This document shows positions 9,490 through 21,741 of a DNA stretch of 64,000 nucleotides, piece by piece. The stretch is from assembly GCA_963576565.1 (NCBI GenBank), contig OY755045.1:6631477-6695476 (forward strand). The letters run 5' to 3'. The notes beneath the pieces are model-generated. The model searched no databases. It worked only from the letters and a program-made list of their open reading frames with translations, and was not told the origin of the DNA. How positions within the stretch are numbered: position 1 is the stretch's first letter; each line of letters begins with the position of its first letter. Source of the stretch: Aspidapion aeneum (Eukaryota > Arthropoda > Insecta > Coleoptera > Brentidae). The translations under genes and the position numbers were made by a program.

Positions 9490-10989
9490 TGCTCAGCCCC
9501 CAATAAGAAGGTGAATATAGTAGTCAAAGTCCCTTTTAATTTCGCTTCTCTATATATAGAGACCAGCAGCGGGCGGAATGTAATCTATAGAACCTGTCAT
9601 GGAAGGGTTGAGCTCCATGATTGCCTCCATTAATAATTCACCGACTAATTAATGCAAGAAATTACCTATTATATGGGTAACTGTATACATATAGGCATTC
9701 CTGATTTTGCCTGCCTGGCTGCTATAGTGAAATATGGCGTCCCTTGGTAGCTGTATAATTTCGACTATAATTTTGATAAATTTTCGTTCAGTAGTTTAAC
9801 CTTGCTTCATCATTTGCGTTTTTAATATAAAATAAAAGTTCAAAAATAGTCTATTACTTAGCAAAAGCATTTTAGACCGGGTTTAAGCATCAAGTCTATA
9901 GACTTGATACCGACCGGTTTAAGTGTATTTTTTTAATACTTACAGATCAAATAGCTGCAAAGATTTGGTTCACCCTATAATGTGCAATATGATGGGAAGC
10001 ATTTCTTAGTGAGTTTCATCTCATATAAATTTAAATTAACTTTAGAAATAAAGAAAAACCAGATAAAAAATTTGTAACGAAATGTCATTTTTTGGAAATT
10101 TAGTCCGTGCAGTCGTAGGATTCCCGTTAAAAATACTCTCAAATTTTAGTACCACCCGTCAGGGGTGGTTTAAAGTTTGAAAAACAGTAGAAATAATTCA
10201 TGACTGATGAAAAACTTATATACAAAAATTTTCAAAGCTAAATAATACATAAATAACTTAAACTATATCTGTAGATGCATTACCGTATTAAATACGTATC
10301 AATATTTAAATACTGTAAGAAGCACGAGATATATAAGAATCCGTTTTCAATTACACATCCACGAAAACAATCGAACATCGGTTTAATCATCGCTAACATG
10401 TCTAAAAAATTAACATGTAAAATATAGCGGACAGCTGACACTGAGTACACCGTTTTTATTCGACATTTCCTAGTGACGTTCGGAGGTTTAAATATGGCTA
10501 CCATTTTTAAACCAAAATATTATATTATTTTTATTTATTTCTAACCATTGTGAGGAAATAATTTCTTTGTTACAATGAAAAACGATGACTCATATCGCAA
10601 GGTATTTATGAACAATTTATATAATTCACGGGAAAAATAAGTTAAACCTTCAACCAAAATCTAGACTTGTGGACCTAGGATTGTAGCACTTAGCACTGTA
10701 AACCCTTTAGTAAATACTGATGTTAGTGTTCTCCACTAATCAGGGTTGCCAACTTTTGAATTTTTAAATACGAGACGATAAATTATCCTCGAAATTACTA
10801 ATCACTTATTTAAGTGACCTGTTGTATGACATCATCAGTCAGAGACAGACAGACAGATGATTTCAACAAAATCGTTAGAGAACATTGTTTAGTTGGTTTT
10901 TGTACGCTTCACTTCTTTGATTCAAGTGGTTTTTTTTTAACTGGGGAAATATTAAATCTGTCTAAAACTGTTATTTTTCTTTGTTTGAA
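9490..10989. other. Unassigned; contains a small hairpin repeat
   Basis: No gene seen. 9872-9923 holds a hairpin centred on aagtctatagactt; a related one occurs at 18506-18560 with similar flanks ('ttagaccggg' versus 'ttagaccagg'), so it is a dispersed mini-repeat. The remaining sequence is plain AT-rich. Confidence 0.5.
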
Positions 10990-11500
10990 ACTCGTAGACA
11001 TTTTCTACTGTTATTTTTGTTATTCATAACTATTTTGGTCTTTACTTTTAAATTTTATTTTAATTTTAAACCTTTATATTATTGCTGTTTTCAGTGTTTT
11101 AAAATATTGTTTCTATGTTTTTCTTTAACATCAAATACAAACCTTTCTCGTTGCCCTAAAATCGGCATATATTAATATAATAAATTAAACAGTTAATTAA
11201 ATAACTTTATTCAATCAATGTTTAAAATGTTAATAAATAAATATATTTACAACAAAGATACAAAAGGTTTCTAAAATCTAAAATCTAAAATTTTAAAAAG
11301 TGTGAAAGAAACTACTTCCTCCAAGAACCGCCAAATTCCTTTTCGAGATATATACTTTACTAAAACTATATCAGTTATTTAAATTGTTGCACAAATTGGT
11401 TGCTTGCAACATGGAAGCCTTCGCTTCGCCTCGATTTGACAGTACCACTGTCAACAAGGCCACCTGTTACAATTGTCAAAACGGCGGAGACTGTCAGTCG
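10990..11500 (-). repeat. Dispersed repeat, copy 2 (inverted relative to 1005-1650)
   Basis: Its reverse complement matches copy 1 in blocks: the 'gggcaacgagaaaggtttgt' region, the 'acaaaaggtttctaaaatct' region and 'ccaagaaccgccaaattcc'. It lacks the ~110-bp internal segment of copy 1. Confidence 0.6.
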
Positions 11501-12263
11501 TTGTTATTTTTGTTGAAAAATAAAGAAATTCTAGGACTTTTCCTACTCTAGTGGACCCTGACATGTTTTTAACAGTTAAAAGAACTCACAAACAAAAACA
11601 GCGGTTGACAAGCCGTTGACATTTCTAAACGACAGATCAAAATGTCAATAGTTAAAAAGGCCAAGATTATTGCCACAAAATTAATAAGCACATTTTTGTC
11701 GTGTTTAAAAAATTGTTAAAAATATTATTTTCTTTGTAATTTTAGGCAAAAAAGGCAAGTACCATTGGGAAAGTATGTCCTGAAAATTTTACAATTATTG
11801 AACAAATAAGAGTACAAATTTGAAATTTTAAAATTTATAAAAATAACCAAAATTTCTTATTAAAATAAATCCTGATTTGTTTTAATATCTATGATTGATC
11901 AAGATATATAATTTTTTGCATTTCATTTTCAACCATTTTAATTTATTTTTACCCAAAATTTGTTAACTTTTTGCAACAAATCAAAAACCACGGCCTACTT
12001 AAAAATGCAATTTATGGCAAAACTCAATTCCGACGGAAAATTAATACGCGCTTTATATTATTTTCATCATAGCACCCCTTTCGTGGTTTTTTCTGCCCTC
12101 CATACGACCATCCATTATAAACCTAAAAACTAAGCCCTAGTAGTTTTCCGATAATATCTTAGAAACTACAAAAAATTGACACTGCTTTGCGAAATTGCTG
12201 AAAGAATTATATGTAATATAATTTTTTTAAATATACAAGGTCAGTTAAAAAATAAAAAGGTAT
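11501..12263. other. Unassigned
   Basis: AT-rich; no reading frame or terminal repeats recognised. Confidence 0.4.
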
Positions 12264-14120
12264 GTAGGGGAAGAGTACCTAAAATGGGATACTTAAACTT
12301 TAAAAATTTATACAAAAAAAAGTTTTTTATTGGTTTAAAACATTAACCTGTTGATGAAATATTCTTTTTTGTTTGTTATAGTTCATTTGCAGTACTTTAA
12401 ACACCTAAAAATAATTTGTTATTTTGATTAAAATGGGAAATATTATTAAGGTAAAATAGGATATAAAATTAACATTGAAAACTGGTTTATTACAAAAAAA
12501 AAATAACGACACAAAAATAAAATTAAAGTGAGATATAATTTGTTACAAATCAGCTAGGAATCTTAACAATAATATTCTCTTTATTTTTAATATGGCACAA
12601 AGATAGGTATAACCAAACAAATTATTTCTTGGTTAAATAATAACCTAATTACCAGTGAAATAATGCCAATAATGCTTATTATCAAAAAATACACAGAGAC
12701 TTAACGGAAACAAAAAATTGTTCGTAAAAAGGCGGAATCTAAAAAAACACAAAATTAATTAGATTTCATCAGTAATTTAATTGAGGTAAACCAGGATAGC
12801 CTATTTTAGCTATTTTAGCAATTTCAAAATACTCAATCTAAAATATTTAAACTAATCCTACTTTTTATTTGTTTCTCATGTAGCCAAAAACAGCATATTT
12901 GATGGTTGCCAAGACTACAAACTTTACAATTATCAACAGCAGAATATAATATCTTACCTTATTCAGTAGTCAATTCTTACAGAATTTAAATAAAAAGTTA
13001 CAAGCGGCACACAAATTTTTTTAAAAAAATCACTATACGTGCTTGTAACCATCTAATGATTGATTTTAAAAAAAAGGCGGCCTATGTCTTATTTATCGGT
13101 TTCACAACGTTCTACGTCTTCCGATACCCAATCTCCATTCATTTCTGTTTGCCCATAATTCTAGGCCTCTTATTCTTATTTCACTGTCTATTCCTTCTCT
13201 CCAGCTTCTCCTTGGCCGTCCTCGTTTTCTTCGTCCAGTTGGTTTGCATTGTAGTATTTGTTTAGGTAGTCTTTCATCATTCGTTCTTTGTACATGTCCG
13301 TACCACACCAGTTGTTTTGTTCTTATATCATCCACTAAAGTACGTTCACCCACTGTCATAATTTCTCTTATTCTTTGATTTGTAACTCTTTCTCTTTTTG
13401 ATTTCCCCGCTGCTCTTCTCCAATAGTCCATCTCCGTAGCGGAAAGCATTTTTTCTGTTCTATCCTTGATTGGCCATACTTCTGAGCCGTATGTAATAAT
13501 ACTTTTTACAATGGTGTTATATATAAGCTTTTTGTTATGTTTTGATATACTTTGGTCCCAAATTATTCCATTTAATAAAGTTATTGCTTTTCTTCCTTGT
13601 ACGTTTCGATCTTTTATAGCTTTGTCTAGTGTTCCGTCAGCTGTAATTTTTAGACCTAAGTATTTATACTCATCACAGGACTGAATTCGCTGCCCGGTAT
13701 TTAAGATTAGATCCTGTTTCATTCCACCGATACACATATACTCTGTCTTATTGAGATTAACCTCTAGTCCCCACTTATTTTACTCATCTATTAGTTTTCG
13801 TGTCATATATTCGAGGTCGTCATAATCCTGAGCCACTACTATCTGATCATCGGCGAAACATAAAGTATACAAGGTGGTTTCGTCCAACGGAATTCCCATG
13901 TTTTGACATTTTCTCTTCCATACTTTAAGGACTTGTTCCAAGTATATCTTGAAGAGCGTAGGCGAGATACAGCAACCTTGTTTAAGACCTTTATTTACTT
14001 GAAAGCCTTTGGTTAGTTTTGCTTCTAGGGATACAGTGCAACGTTGCCACCTTTAGCTTGATCACGAGTGCCGGTATCCCATTTCACCTGACTATCCCAT
14101 TTTAAGTACACTTCCCCTAC
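12264..14120. mobile_element. TIR element (GTAGGGGAAG ends) split by a nested LINE
   Basis: The left end gtaggggaagagtacctaaa (12264) and right end, ending 14120, are inverted repeats of about 29 bp with three mismatches, continuing into aaaatgggata. A LINE fragment (about 13090-14043) sits inside, so the element's own length is only about 0.9 kb. No transposase. The ends resemble those of 54325-54952, suggesting one family. Confidence 0.65.
13090..14043 (-). pseudogene. LINE reverse transcriptase fragment (family A, copy 2)
   Basis: Minus-strand RT/C-terminal part of a non-LTR retrotransposon. Leftward from 14043 it shows KGLKQGCCISPTLFKIYLEQ (RT fingers/palm), the catalytic FADDQ motif, KWGLEV, YMCIGG, and a C-terminal section with SIITYGSEVWPI, MDYWRRAAG, WYGHVQR and GRRKRGRPRRSW. 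A TAA codon at about 13779 interrupts the frame after LIDE (copy 1 reads Tyr there), so the 211-residue open part 13102-13737 is only the C-terminal half. 5'-truncated. The 3' end is near 13090 without an obvious poly-A. Confidence 0.85.
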
Positions 14121-15372
14121 AGATATTTATTACAGACACACTGACAAGTAGTTTAAACTTCTAACATGTCATTTCTCGCATTCGCGTCGAGAGTTAAGAA
14201 TATTTCTAAATAAAGGGCTCACGGTGCCTCTTGGCGCAACTTTTTTTTACACATATTAACGCCTAAAGAAGGGGTTAAATAAATTCCACTCGACGAGCAA
14301 CCGGTTAATTCGCCTCGCTATTTATTCATGTTCTTTTTAATAATGATGAGGTATGGGGGGCTCTAGCGTTTTAGTCTAGTCACTAAAGCGTCGATTGTTA
14401 AAATCGTCCCTACACAGAAAAAAAATTATATCATAAAAAAGCAAATAGCAACGGATCAAAAGTGAAACAACAGCGGACCAAGGAAACCAAGTTCATGGTG
14501 GGATGAAAATGTCCACCGGTCTATAAGGAAGAAAGACATTTCGTCACAGCACAGATTAGGTAAATAAGTATAAAAAAAGATGGGACACTCATTCTATGCC
14601 TCTTTTTTTAGTTCCTGACCAATCGAGCGCGGCGCTGCAATCGCCCAGCTGGCGCGGCGGCGGCAGCCGCCAATTTTAAAAATTAAATTTTGATTGCACC
14701 AAAATGTTTGCATTGTTTCATATCAAAAATGAAACAATGCAAATATTTTGGCAGTAAATTCAGAAAATAAAACTACATTATGTATGTGGGTAGGTATTTA
14801 TTATAAATAACTTATTTAAAACTTTATTAAAAGAAAATTAATAAATTTTTTATTGTATAATTCAACACACTAAATATGTAATACCAGTATTATAATTAAT
14901 CTCTCTTAATAATAAACATGTGAGTTCCTTACATATATTAGGGGGCTAGCTCAGTCACAATATATCATATTTTATATAACACTTTTGTCCACCAGAGGTG
15001 GTTCAGTTGCTAATTTTAGTACACCATATTTGCCCAGGTAGAATATCCTAGGTCACGTAGTGAGTGCTGCTCTCTTGATCAGTTACCTACCTTAGCATAC
15101 ACACCAAATTACCCTAAATGATCTATCCCGCTGTTATAATTGGTCTCGTTTTTGAAAATGTGAATTGTGAACACGAGCCCCACTCTATGTGCATGTCAGT
15201 CATGTCTCCTTTGGAGCAGCTGGAAAAACAGTACCTGAAACAATATAAAATTGTAATATACAAACAATATTCTTTCTTCGGAATGTTATAATTCCTATTT
15301 ACCAAAAGTGCTAGATAAGCAAACCGAACCCAGCCCAAGGTTTGAAATTTATAACCCACAATCAGAGGATAG
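14121..15372. other. Unassigned; one 23-bp hairpin
   Basis: 14699-14721 and 14729-14751 are inverted repeats (ccaaaatgtttgcattgttt...) separated by 7 bases. 14620-14680 is a small GC-rich patch. No coding signal; the open frame at 15123-15494 (minus) resembles nothing known and overlaps a MITE. Confidence 0.5.
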
Positions 15373-15543
15373 ACATCAGCGTAGCCAAGGGGGGCCTGGC
15401 CCCCTCTGTTGGATCTCAGGCTGCCCTTATGTATTGCAGGGGTCCCCTGGATCACTACTATTAAAAAAATACAGATACAATATATGTGTATCACAGAAAG
15501 ACAAGACGTAGGCCGCAGCCCCCTTCAGGCTGGCCACGCCGAT
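15373..15543. mobile_element. hAT-like MITE
   Basis: The left end catcagcgtagccaaggggg and right end ctggccacgccgatg form the GCGTAGC-type inverted ends shared with other short G-rich elements in this window. About 170 bp, no coding capacity, no clear target duplication. Confidence 0.5.
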
Positions 15544-16205
15544 GAAATTGGGCCTTTTGTTAAAATAAACCATGCAAATTTATTTTATAGGTTATGGTTT
15601 ATACTTACTTGAGATTATTAATAAATTCTTGAATTTTTGGCTGGCCGGTAAAATTTGGTTTCCTAAATACCAAAAATGTTGGTAAAAGCCGTAAAAATTG
15701 CAGTAAAAAACGAAAAAATGGAATTCCAGAAAATTCGAGACCGATCAGCTGGTTTCTACCGAAAAGATGGGCAGTAGCGGGTTGGGTGAGGATGAGCGGG
15801 GGTCTACGGTGGCGCCGCCATCGACTGGTCAGTGAAGCTCGAGTGACCAGGCCCTGCGTCACAGTTTGACCAGAGCATGCTATCACAGTCTCCACGCCGC
15901 GGCGTTGATTCGGAACCGAAAACAATGAGTTAGCAAAGTATAAAAGGCAACTTTAAAGGTATAAAGACAACCACGGACACCGGTGTTTCTGAAAAAGGCA
16001 TTTCCATCCTAAGCGTGGCTTACCTGACTACAGTAAATCAAAATGACTACAAGATAAATAGGTGAAACCTATTATTATATATTAAACAAAGAAATTCAAG
16101 GAACCCATGTTTTTGATATTAAATAAATAAATCCTTCTAGATTAATAACGGCTTTACTGTGCGTCGCAGTTAACTCAAGTAAATCCGCTTTGAGAGAGGA
16201 TAATA
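15544..16205. other. Unassigned
   Basis: 15760-15910 is GC-richer than average but has no recognised product. Open frame 15605-15925 (minus) is unsupported. Confidence 0.4.
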
Positions 16206-16477
16206 GACACTTATTGGAATAAAACCTGACCTTATTTTAAAATTGACCGTATTTTGACAGATTTGCATATAAAAAGTAGCTGGTTTCTTTCAAAATTCGG
16301 CCTTTGTGTATTTAAAAACCGGATTTGTTGGTGTCGGTATTTATTAAATGAAAGTTTTTATTATTAAATTTGGCTTTGGTATGTCAATTTTGAGAGGTCA
16401 GCTGTTAGTTTTCTGTGTAAATGTGTCAAGATAAAGTCGACTCTAAAATAAAGTCAGGTTTTATTCCTATAAGTCCC
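16206..16477. mobile_element. MITE, GGGACTTATT family, copy 1
   Basis: Ends gacacttattggaataaaac (16206) and its near complement ...gttttattcctataagtccc (16477), flanked by TA. Internal sequence 'tttggtatgtcaattttgag' recurs in copy 2 (33283-33525); copy 3 is at 56331-56565. TA flanks suggest a Tc1/mariner-type parent. Confidence 0.7.
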
Positions 16478-17009
16478 TATCATTATCAAAAAAATTAGTT
16501 TTCTAGACTTGACATAATTTTTTTTGTGTAATCATTCGACTCTATCAAAGCAATTTTGGTTTTACTTTAGTTAGTAGAACAATCTGCATTGTCATTATGA
16601 CTAACTTTATTCCTAGCCTATCCAGAATATTAATATGGGAAGGGGCCAAGGGTCTGCGGCCCCGGGTCTCCGGAGAGAGCGAGTTCGCCCCTCCGCAAGT
16701 CGGATACGGACAGAAGCCAGCTACAAATCATAGACGCGGTGGTCATCTGTACCCATCTTGGATATGGACCAAAGATACTACATGTATGTGATACTAACGG
16801 ATAATGATATTCTCATACTTATTCTATTTTTTTAAGTAATGGGTAACAGATTAAATTTTCGTAAATAGCTTAGTCCAGACGCCAAATTTTTTCTTCTGCA
16901 AAAATTCTTGAAAGTGATTCCTCAGCTTGCAACGTGCCTTCTGTTTCAGTAATAATAATCCTAAGCAACTGGAAAGAATCCATATCCATTATTATATACA
17001 GGAAAGGCG
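16478..17009. other. Unassigned; GC-rich patch at 16630-16770
   Basis: The patch (around 'ggccaagggtctgcggcccc') is sharply more GC-rich than its neighbours but carries no recognised domain or tRNA fold. Confidence 0.4.
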
Positions 17010-17296
17010 AACCTAAAAAACTATTGACCTATAACACTCCTCAGTATAATTTATAAGCTTTTCACAAAAATTATAACAGATAGACTAACAACAAAATTTG
17101 ACGGATATTAATCGAAAGAACAAGCAAGCTTCAGGAAAGATAAGTTTCATTTCAAATTAGTCTGTATAGTTAATCAACTATTAACTATGAAAATAATAAT
17201 AGAACGAGTCAACAAATACAACATATAACTATATATTGCTTTTAAATACTTTGAAAAAGCTTTCGATAGCATTGAGCCTTTCTTGTGGAGAATAAT
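17010..17296 (+). pseudogene. LINE reverse transcriptase fragment
   Basis: One frame with three stops spells degraded RT motifs: NLKNY-stop-PITLLS (normally NYRPISLL), SKEQASFRKD (EQAGFR block) and YFEKAFDSIEPFLWRIM (first catalytic-Asp block, DFEKAFDS class). It is cut off at about 17296, where minus-strand LINE sequence begins a short distance away. Confidence 0.8.
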
Positions 17297-17329
17297 GGTT
17301 CGGTTCGGTTGTTTGGGATTATTTTTTCT

Positions 17330-18005
17330 TTTAGTATTTTATTCAGGAAAATATTGAAGGTATTAACTACAGGTTTTACCACCGTACTTAAACATTTCTG
17401 CCATTACTCCGTCTTTTCCAGGTGATTTGTTATTTTTCATTTTCTTTAATGCTCTCTTTATTTCCGGTTTGCTTATTTCAGGTTGTAGCTCTGAGTTTAT
17501 GTTCTTTATTTTTGTTTGGAGTTTCTTCGTGGTTTCTCGTGATGATTCACTTTTGGTTTGGTATAATTCTGTATAGAATAGTTTTGTGATATTTATGATA
17601 TCCTCTTTAACAGTAACAAGTTATTTAAATTATATTATTTATAATAGTTATTTCTTCTGATATACAATTTTCTCTCTTTTTATATTTTTGTTTATTGCTC
17701 TTGTCAGCGTATCATTTATTTCATCTATAGTTTTATTTTCGCAACTTAATTTTTGGGTTAGCTGTTCCTTAAGCCTTTCTTTGTACATAGCTTTATTTTG
17801 TGTAAGTTTATTCATGTTAAGTTGTTCATTGTTATTATTAACTTTTCTTTTAATTTTGAAATTGCCAACAATCCAGATTTTTGTTCTGACCATCCTGTGA
17901 TCACTGTCTGTTGTAAAGTTTTTGGGACTATTACATCTCTAACGATGTTTTTATCAGTAGTCAGTATGTAATCAATCTCGTTTTTCGTTATCCCATTAGG
18001 AATAA
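17330..18005 (-). pseudogene. LINE endonuclease C-terminus to RT start
   Basis: Reading leftward from 18005: NEIDYILTTD then, after a frameshift, SDHRMVRTKIWI. These are the last conserved blocks of the apurinic-type endonuclease of non-LTR elements (the SDHR box). A lysine-rich linker (17893-17648) and an RT lead-in NNKSPGKDGVMAEMFKYGG (about 17440-17380) follow. It is interrupted at its 5' side by the MITE at 18006. Confidence 0.75.
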
Positions 18006-18203
18006 TCCCACATAGCACAAATCAAAACAACGTTAAAAACACACACTTTTTTAAGTTTAATAGGTCGCTTTTTAACGTTATTTTTAAAACCACGTTATTT
18101 TGGTGTGATTTTAACGTGGTTTTAAAAATAACGTTAAAAAGTGACCTAGTAAACTTAAAAAAGTGTGTGTTTTTAACGTTGATTTGATTTGTGCTATGTG
18201 GGA
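18006..18203. mobile_element. Near-perfect hairpin MITE
   Basis: 198 bp with ends tcccacatagcacaaatcaa and the exact complement at 18203. The arms meet near 18105 with only a few mismatches, so the whole element folds into one hairpin. It sits exactly where the LINE endonuclease homology stops. Confidence 0.85.
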
Positions 18204-18505
18204 TGAGGTGGGCATGGGTATTTTGGCTAAATCAAAAGACCTGTCAAAGTCATTTCGGGCTAGCAGGTTTAAACCATAGATCTGCAATTCAAATAGCCTC
18301 GTTAGGCAGCCCGATGGCCGGTATATTTTCCGGAAAATGACCGCTCGACCGCCAGGATACGTTTGTGGCTGGATGAGCGGAAGGAAAATAGCTCTTACGT
18401 ATGCCTTGGAAATCAATTTATGACGATCCTCGGTGACTAGAAGGTAAGGATAGTTCTCCAAAAAATGGAAATTTAATTTTCGTCAATTACTTTTACAATA
18501 AGCAC

Positions 18506-18560
18506 TTAGACCAGGATTTAAGTAATAAGTCTATAGACTTAGTCCTGACCAGTTTACAAG
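18506..18560. repeat. Hairpin mini-repeat (partner at 9872-9923)
   Basis: Centred on aagtctatagactt with flanks 'accaggatttaag' and 'tcctgaccagttt'. Confidence 0.6.
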
Positions 18561-18629
18561 TAGGTAATTTTTAATACTTAGGTACTACTCCTATGTCGGT
18601 TTAGAACGTTTTTCTACGTTGTAAGACGC

Positions 18630-19640
18630 CTATTCTCCAGCTCTTCGATCCTAACAATCATCTTCTGTAAGGTTGTTTTGACTCATTGATCTTTGGATTG
18701 ACTGTTGCCATTCTAGTTTAGGACGCCCTCTTTTTCTGCGTCCTATTGGTTGCCATTCTAGGACCTGCTTTGGTAATATTTCGTCGTTCATCCGTTGTAC
18801 ATGGCCGTACCATATTAGTTGCCTTTTAGCGATGTCATCCGTTATGCTTCTTTCGATTCCCATTCTTTCTTTTATGATCTCATTTCTTATATGATCTGTA
18901 CTAGATATTCTCATTGATCTTCTTATTGCATTCATTTCGACACTTTCCATTTTTGTTTTGTATTTTTCTGTTAGGCGACAAGTCTCTATTCCATACAACA
19001 GCGTGCTTTTCACCATAGTTTCATATATGTTAAATTTTACATTATCTCTCTGCTCCATAAAATACTATTAAGACATCCAATAACCTTTTTTGCTTTTACT
19101 AATATTTTTTCCAGTTCTTTACAGTCTGTTCCTGTTTTATCAAATGTGACACCCAAGTATACATACTTATTGCATGGAGATATTATTTGTCCATTCTCTA
19201 GTTCTAACTCACTTGATTCGTTTCCAATACATAAGTACTGCGTATTGTCCTCTTTCACTGTTAATCCCCACTTTTGGTATTCTTCCATTAACTTTCTCAT
19301 CATATACTCCATGTCTTCTTTATCATTAAATACAATTACTTGTTAGTCGGCAAACTGTAGTGTTTATATGATAAATCTGTCGTTAAGTTGTATTCCCATG
19401 CCGTGCAATTTACGTTTCCAGTTTTTTAGAGCTACTGCGATATATATTTTAAAAAGAGTTGGAGAGATACAACATCCCTGTCTTAAGCCTTTCGTTACCA
19501 GAAATTCTTGTGAAAGTCGATTTCCAATTTTAATTTTAGATTTTGACCCTTTGCATAGTTTTTTTATCGTTTTTATGTATGTATGATTGCTATTAGTTTG
19601 CTCTAACAATGTTCATAATTTTTCTACTTGAACGGTATCA
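18630..19640 (-). pseudogene. LINE reverse transcriptase, C-terminal two thirds (family B)
   Basis: Minus strand; three adjoining open pieces (19609-19364, 19312-19037, 19058-18651). Blocks: KGLRQGCCISPTLFKIYI, then the catalytic motif as FAD-stop-Q (the second Asp is replaced by a stop at about 19345), YMMRKLMEEYQKWGL, YLCIGNE, STLLYGIETCRL, WYGHVQRMND and GRRKRGRPKLEW. Same general layout as family A but clearly diverged. A frameshift near 19050 joins the last two pieces. The stop in the active site and 5' truncation make it inactive. Confidence 0.85.
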
Positions 19641-20209
19641 TTTGCTTTTTGAAGGTCCACAAAGGAATATCTAGGTTGTAAAAAGGGAAAGCCTTATAAT
19701 TTTACAAAAAATGGTGGGATTCAACCTAGCAAAGTTTATCAATCCCCACCCACAAAAACTCAATATATTTATGGATTTTTTTTGGCCGTTTAATTTTTTC
19801 CATCTACGCCTTTTTTAGACTAAATTGTGAATTATGGGAGACTTGAAATTTCCAGGCTTTTTCACACGCAAAAATGACATCTTTTGATCCCTGGAATGCC
19901 ATTCGTCCAAAGAAAGGCCTATTATCAAAGAAACGCAACGCTCTTTTAAAGGGCATTTTCCTGCTATGCTTTATATAGAGTTAGAGCAGGAATATCGAGG
20001 CCGAAGGAAGGGTAAAGAAAAGCAGTGGCAGAGGCTCTGCTGCGAGGCAGGCAGGCATTTGTACCAATCTGTGCTTAGAGTGGCAGCGCGATTGTAGTTG
20101 CGTCATTGTCAGAACCCGCCCCATTTATTATTCATGCGAGGGGATGCCGAGCAGGGCCTGGTCAGCCCACTGGGCAAACGTCTTAGCATTAGTCGTGCTG
20201 GTACTATAG
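19641..20209. other. Unassigned
   Basis: Remains of LINE sequence may extend to about 19680 ('tttgaaggtccacaaagg' encodes SFVDLQKA, an RT-like block, on the minus strand). Beyond that nothing was recognised. Confidence 0.45.
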
Positions 20210-20415
20210 TTCAGGCCCTACAGGATCCGATACTGCGTTTAAAGATAGAAGAAACACACTTGGTATGGATAGACATAAGACTCGCCCGAACATTTTACGA
20301 AAAGGAACCACTCCCCAACACTGGCAGGGGGGTCAACGGTCAACTTCTCTAAAAATATTCTAAAGATCATTTTGCAAGCAGATAAAATTTCCTTTTTAAC
20401 CATGTAAAAAAATGA
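20210..20415 (+). repeat. Dispersed repeat (partner 26484-26745)
   Basis: Both copies begin ttcaggccctaca and share 'tatggatagacataaga' and 'cccgaacattttacgaaa'. The 84-residue open frame over it is not a gene. Confidence 0.7.
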
Positions 20416-21733
20416 TCTCCAGAAGATTTTTTGAAAAGTTGTCTGTTGTCGATCACAAAATTACAAATGAAACAAATTAATTGAGCCAAAAATTCCCGCT
20501 TTTCGAAGATAATTTCTTGTCCGGATTTTAAAGTTTGTTTATATTGGGGTCATATTTAGAAAAACTGGCCAAATCGAAATCTCAAAAGCACAAAAGGTAA
20601 AAAACCTGAGGCCCTAGATTTGATTTATTCGCAGCATCAAAGCAAAATATGACCTTATTTGCACCTTAATCTATAAAATTAGCTTAAAAAACACATTGAC
20701 CCGGTTACGTAATTGTGTCATCGTCAGAGGTAGAGGGATAAACAGGATATTGATCGCCTATAAATTCGATTACTTGGATTAAATGAGATCAGTATTATAG
20801 TATCAGTATTACAGTTGTAGCCAAAAGTGACAAACCTTAAAAAGATGAGTTAACTATTCTATAAAAATGTAGTCTTAAAGAAATTCTAGAGTTCTTGAAC
20901 TCTAGAATAAATTGCCTATAATGACAGAAAGTAGGTTAAAACTATTTCAACATTGATTGAAAAGGAAATAATTTTAAACTATTTGAACATTTATTTGATT
21001 TAAAGGGAAAATATTACCATTTATTTAATTGTTGTAGACAATTAAGTTATTAGACTTTTGTTTGTAAATAAGCATTAATGGATCAGGATTTATTTTTAAC
21101 ATTATTTTAATTATTCATGTTCACCCTTACACCCAAAGACTCCAAATTTATCTCTGAATGAGGGCGGCTCTATCTCCGCACTCTCGCTTTGTATATAGTA
21201 TAGAGTAAAAGGGGAGAAATTTTGGGGGCCGACTGGGGACCAGGGAGGGGGCAGACAGGTCCCCCGATGGCTGATTTATACGGCCTTTGTGTTGAGTTTT
21301 TTTGAATAGCTGTGTACGTAAAGGTTGAGTTATATAGGTTGCTACCTATAATAACTAAGATAAAATAAAAAATAATAAAACCGTAACATAGCATAACATT
21401 AGGGAGTTTTTGGAACAATGAGAATATTACATATACGTAATATTCCACGTATATGAACAATGCCTACTTAATAGGTGTTGATTTTCATTACTTTTGAATA
21501 CTCGTTACTAATCGTTACTCGACTACTAAGTAATCATTTTATATATCGTTACTTTGATTACTGTAACTGTATTCAATTGAATCATACAATTAGTGCAAAA
21601 TTCTGGGACTGTCGTTAATTCGAAGATTTACATTTACTTGTAGGTATATTTTTGTTGTTGATATTTGGAAATATTCAATTGAAATTTTCAAAATGCAGGC
21701 TAAAATTAACAAAATAAAGGTAGGAATTACGTA
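20416..21733. other. Unassigned; small hairpin at 20882-20907
   Basis: attctagagtt/aactctagaat forms a short stem. No gene or element ends found elsewhere in the stretch. Confidence 0.4.
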
Positions 21734-21741
21734 GGAACTGT

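Noticed and set aside
15123..15925. Open frames of 123 and 106 residues on the minus strand
   Set aside because: No family resemblance; one overlaps a MITE; composition typical of chance frames.
17010..18005. Twin-priming (5' inversion) of a single LINE
   Set aside because: The order of the inverted segments is opposite to that expected from twin priming; independent fragments or another rearrangement fit better.
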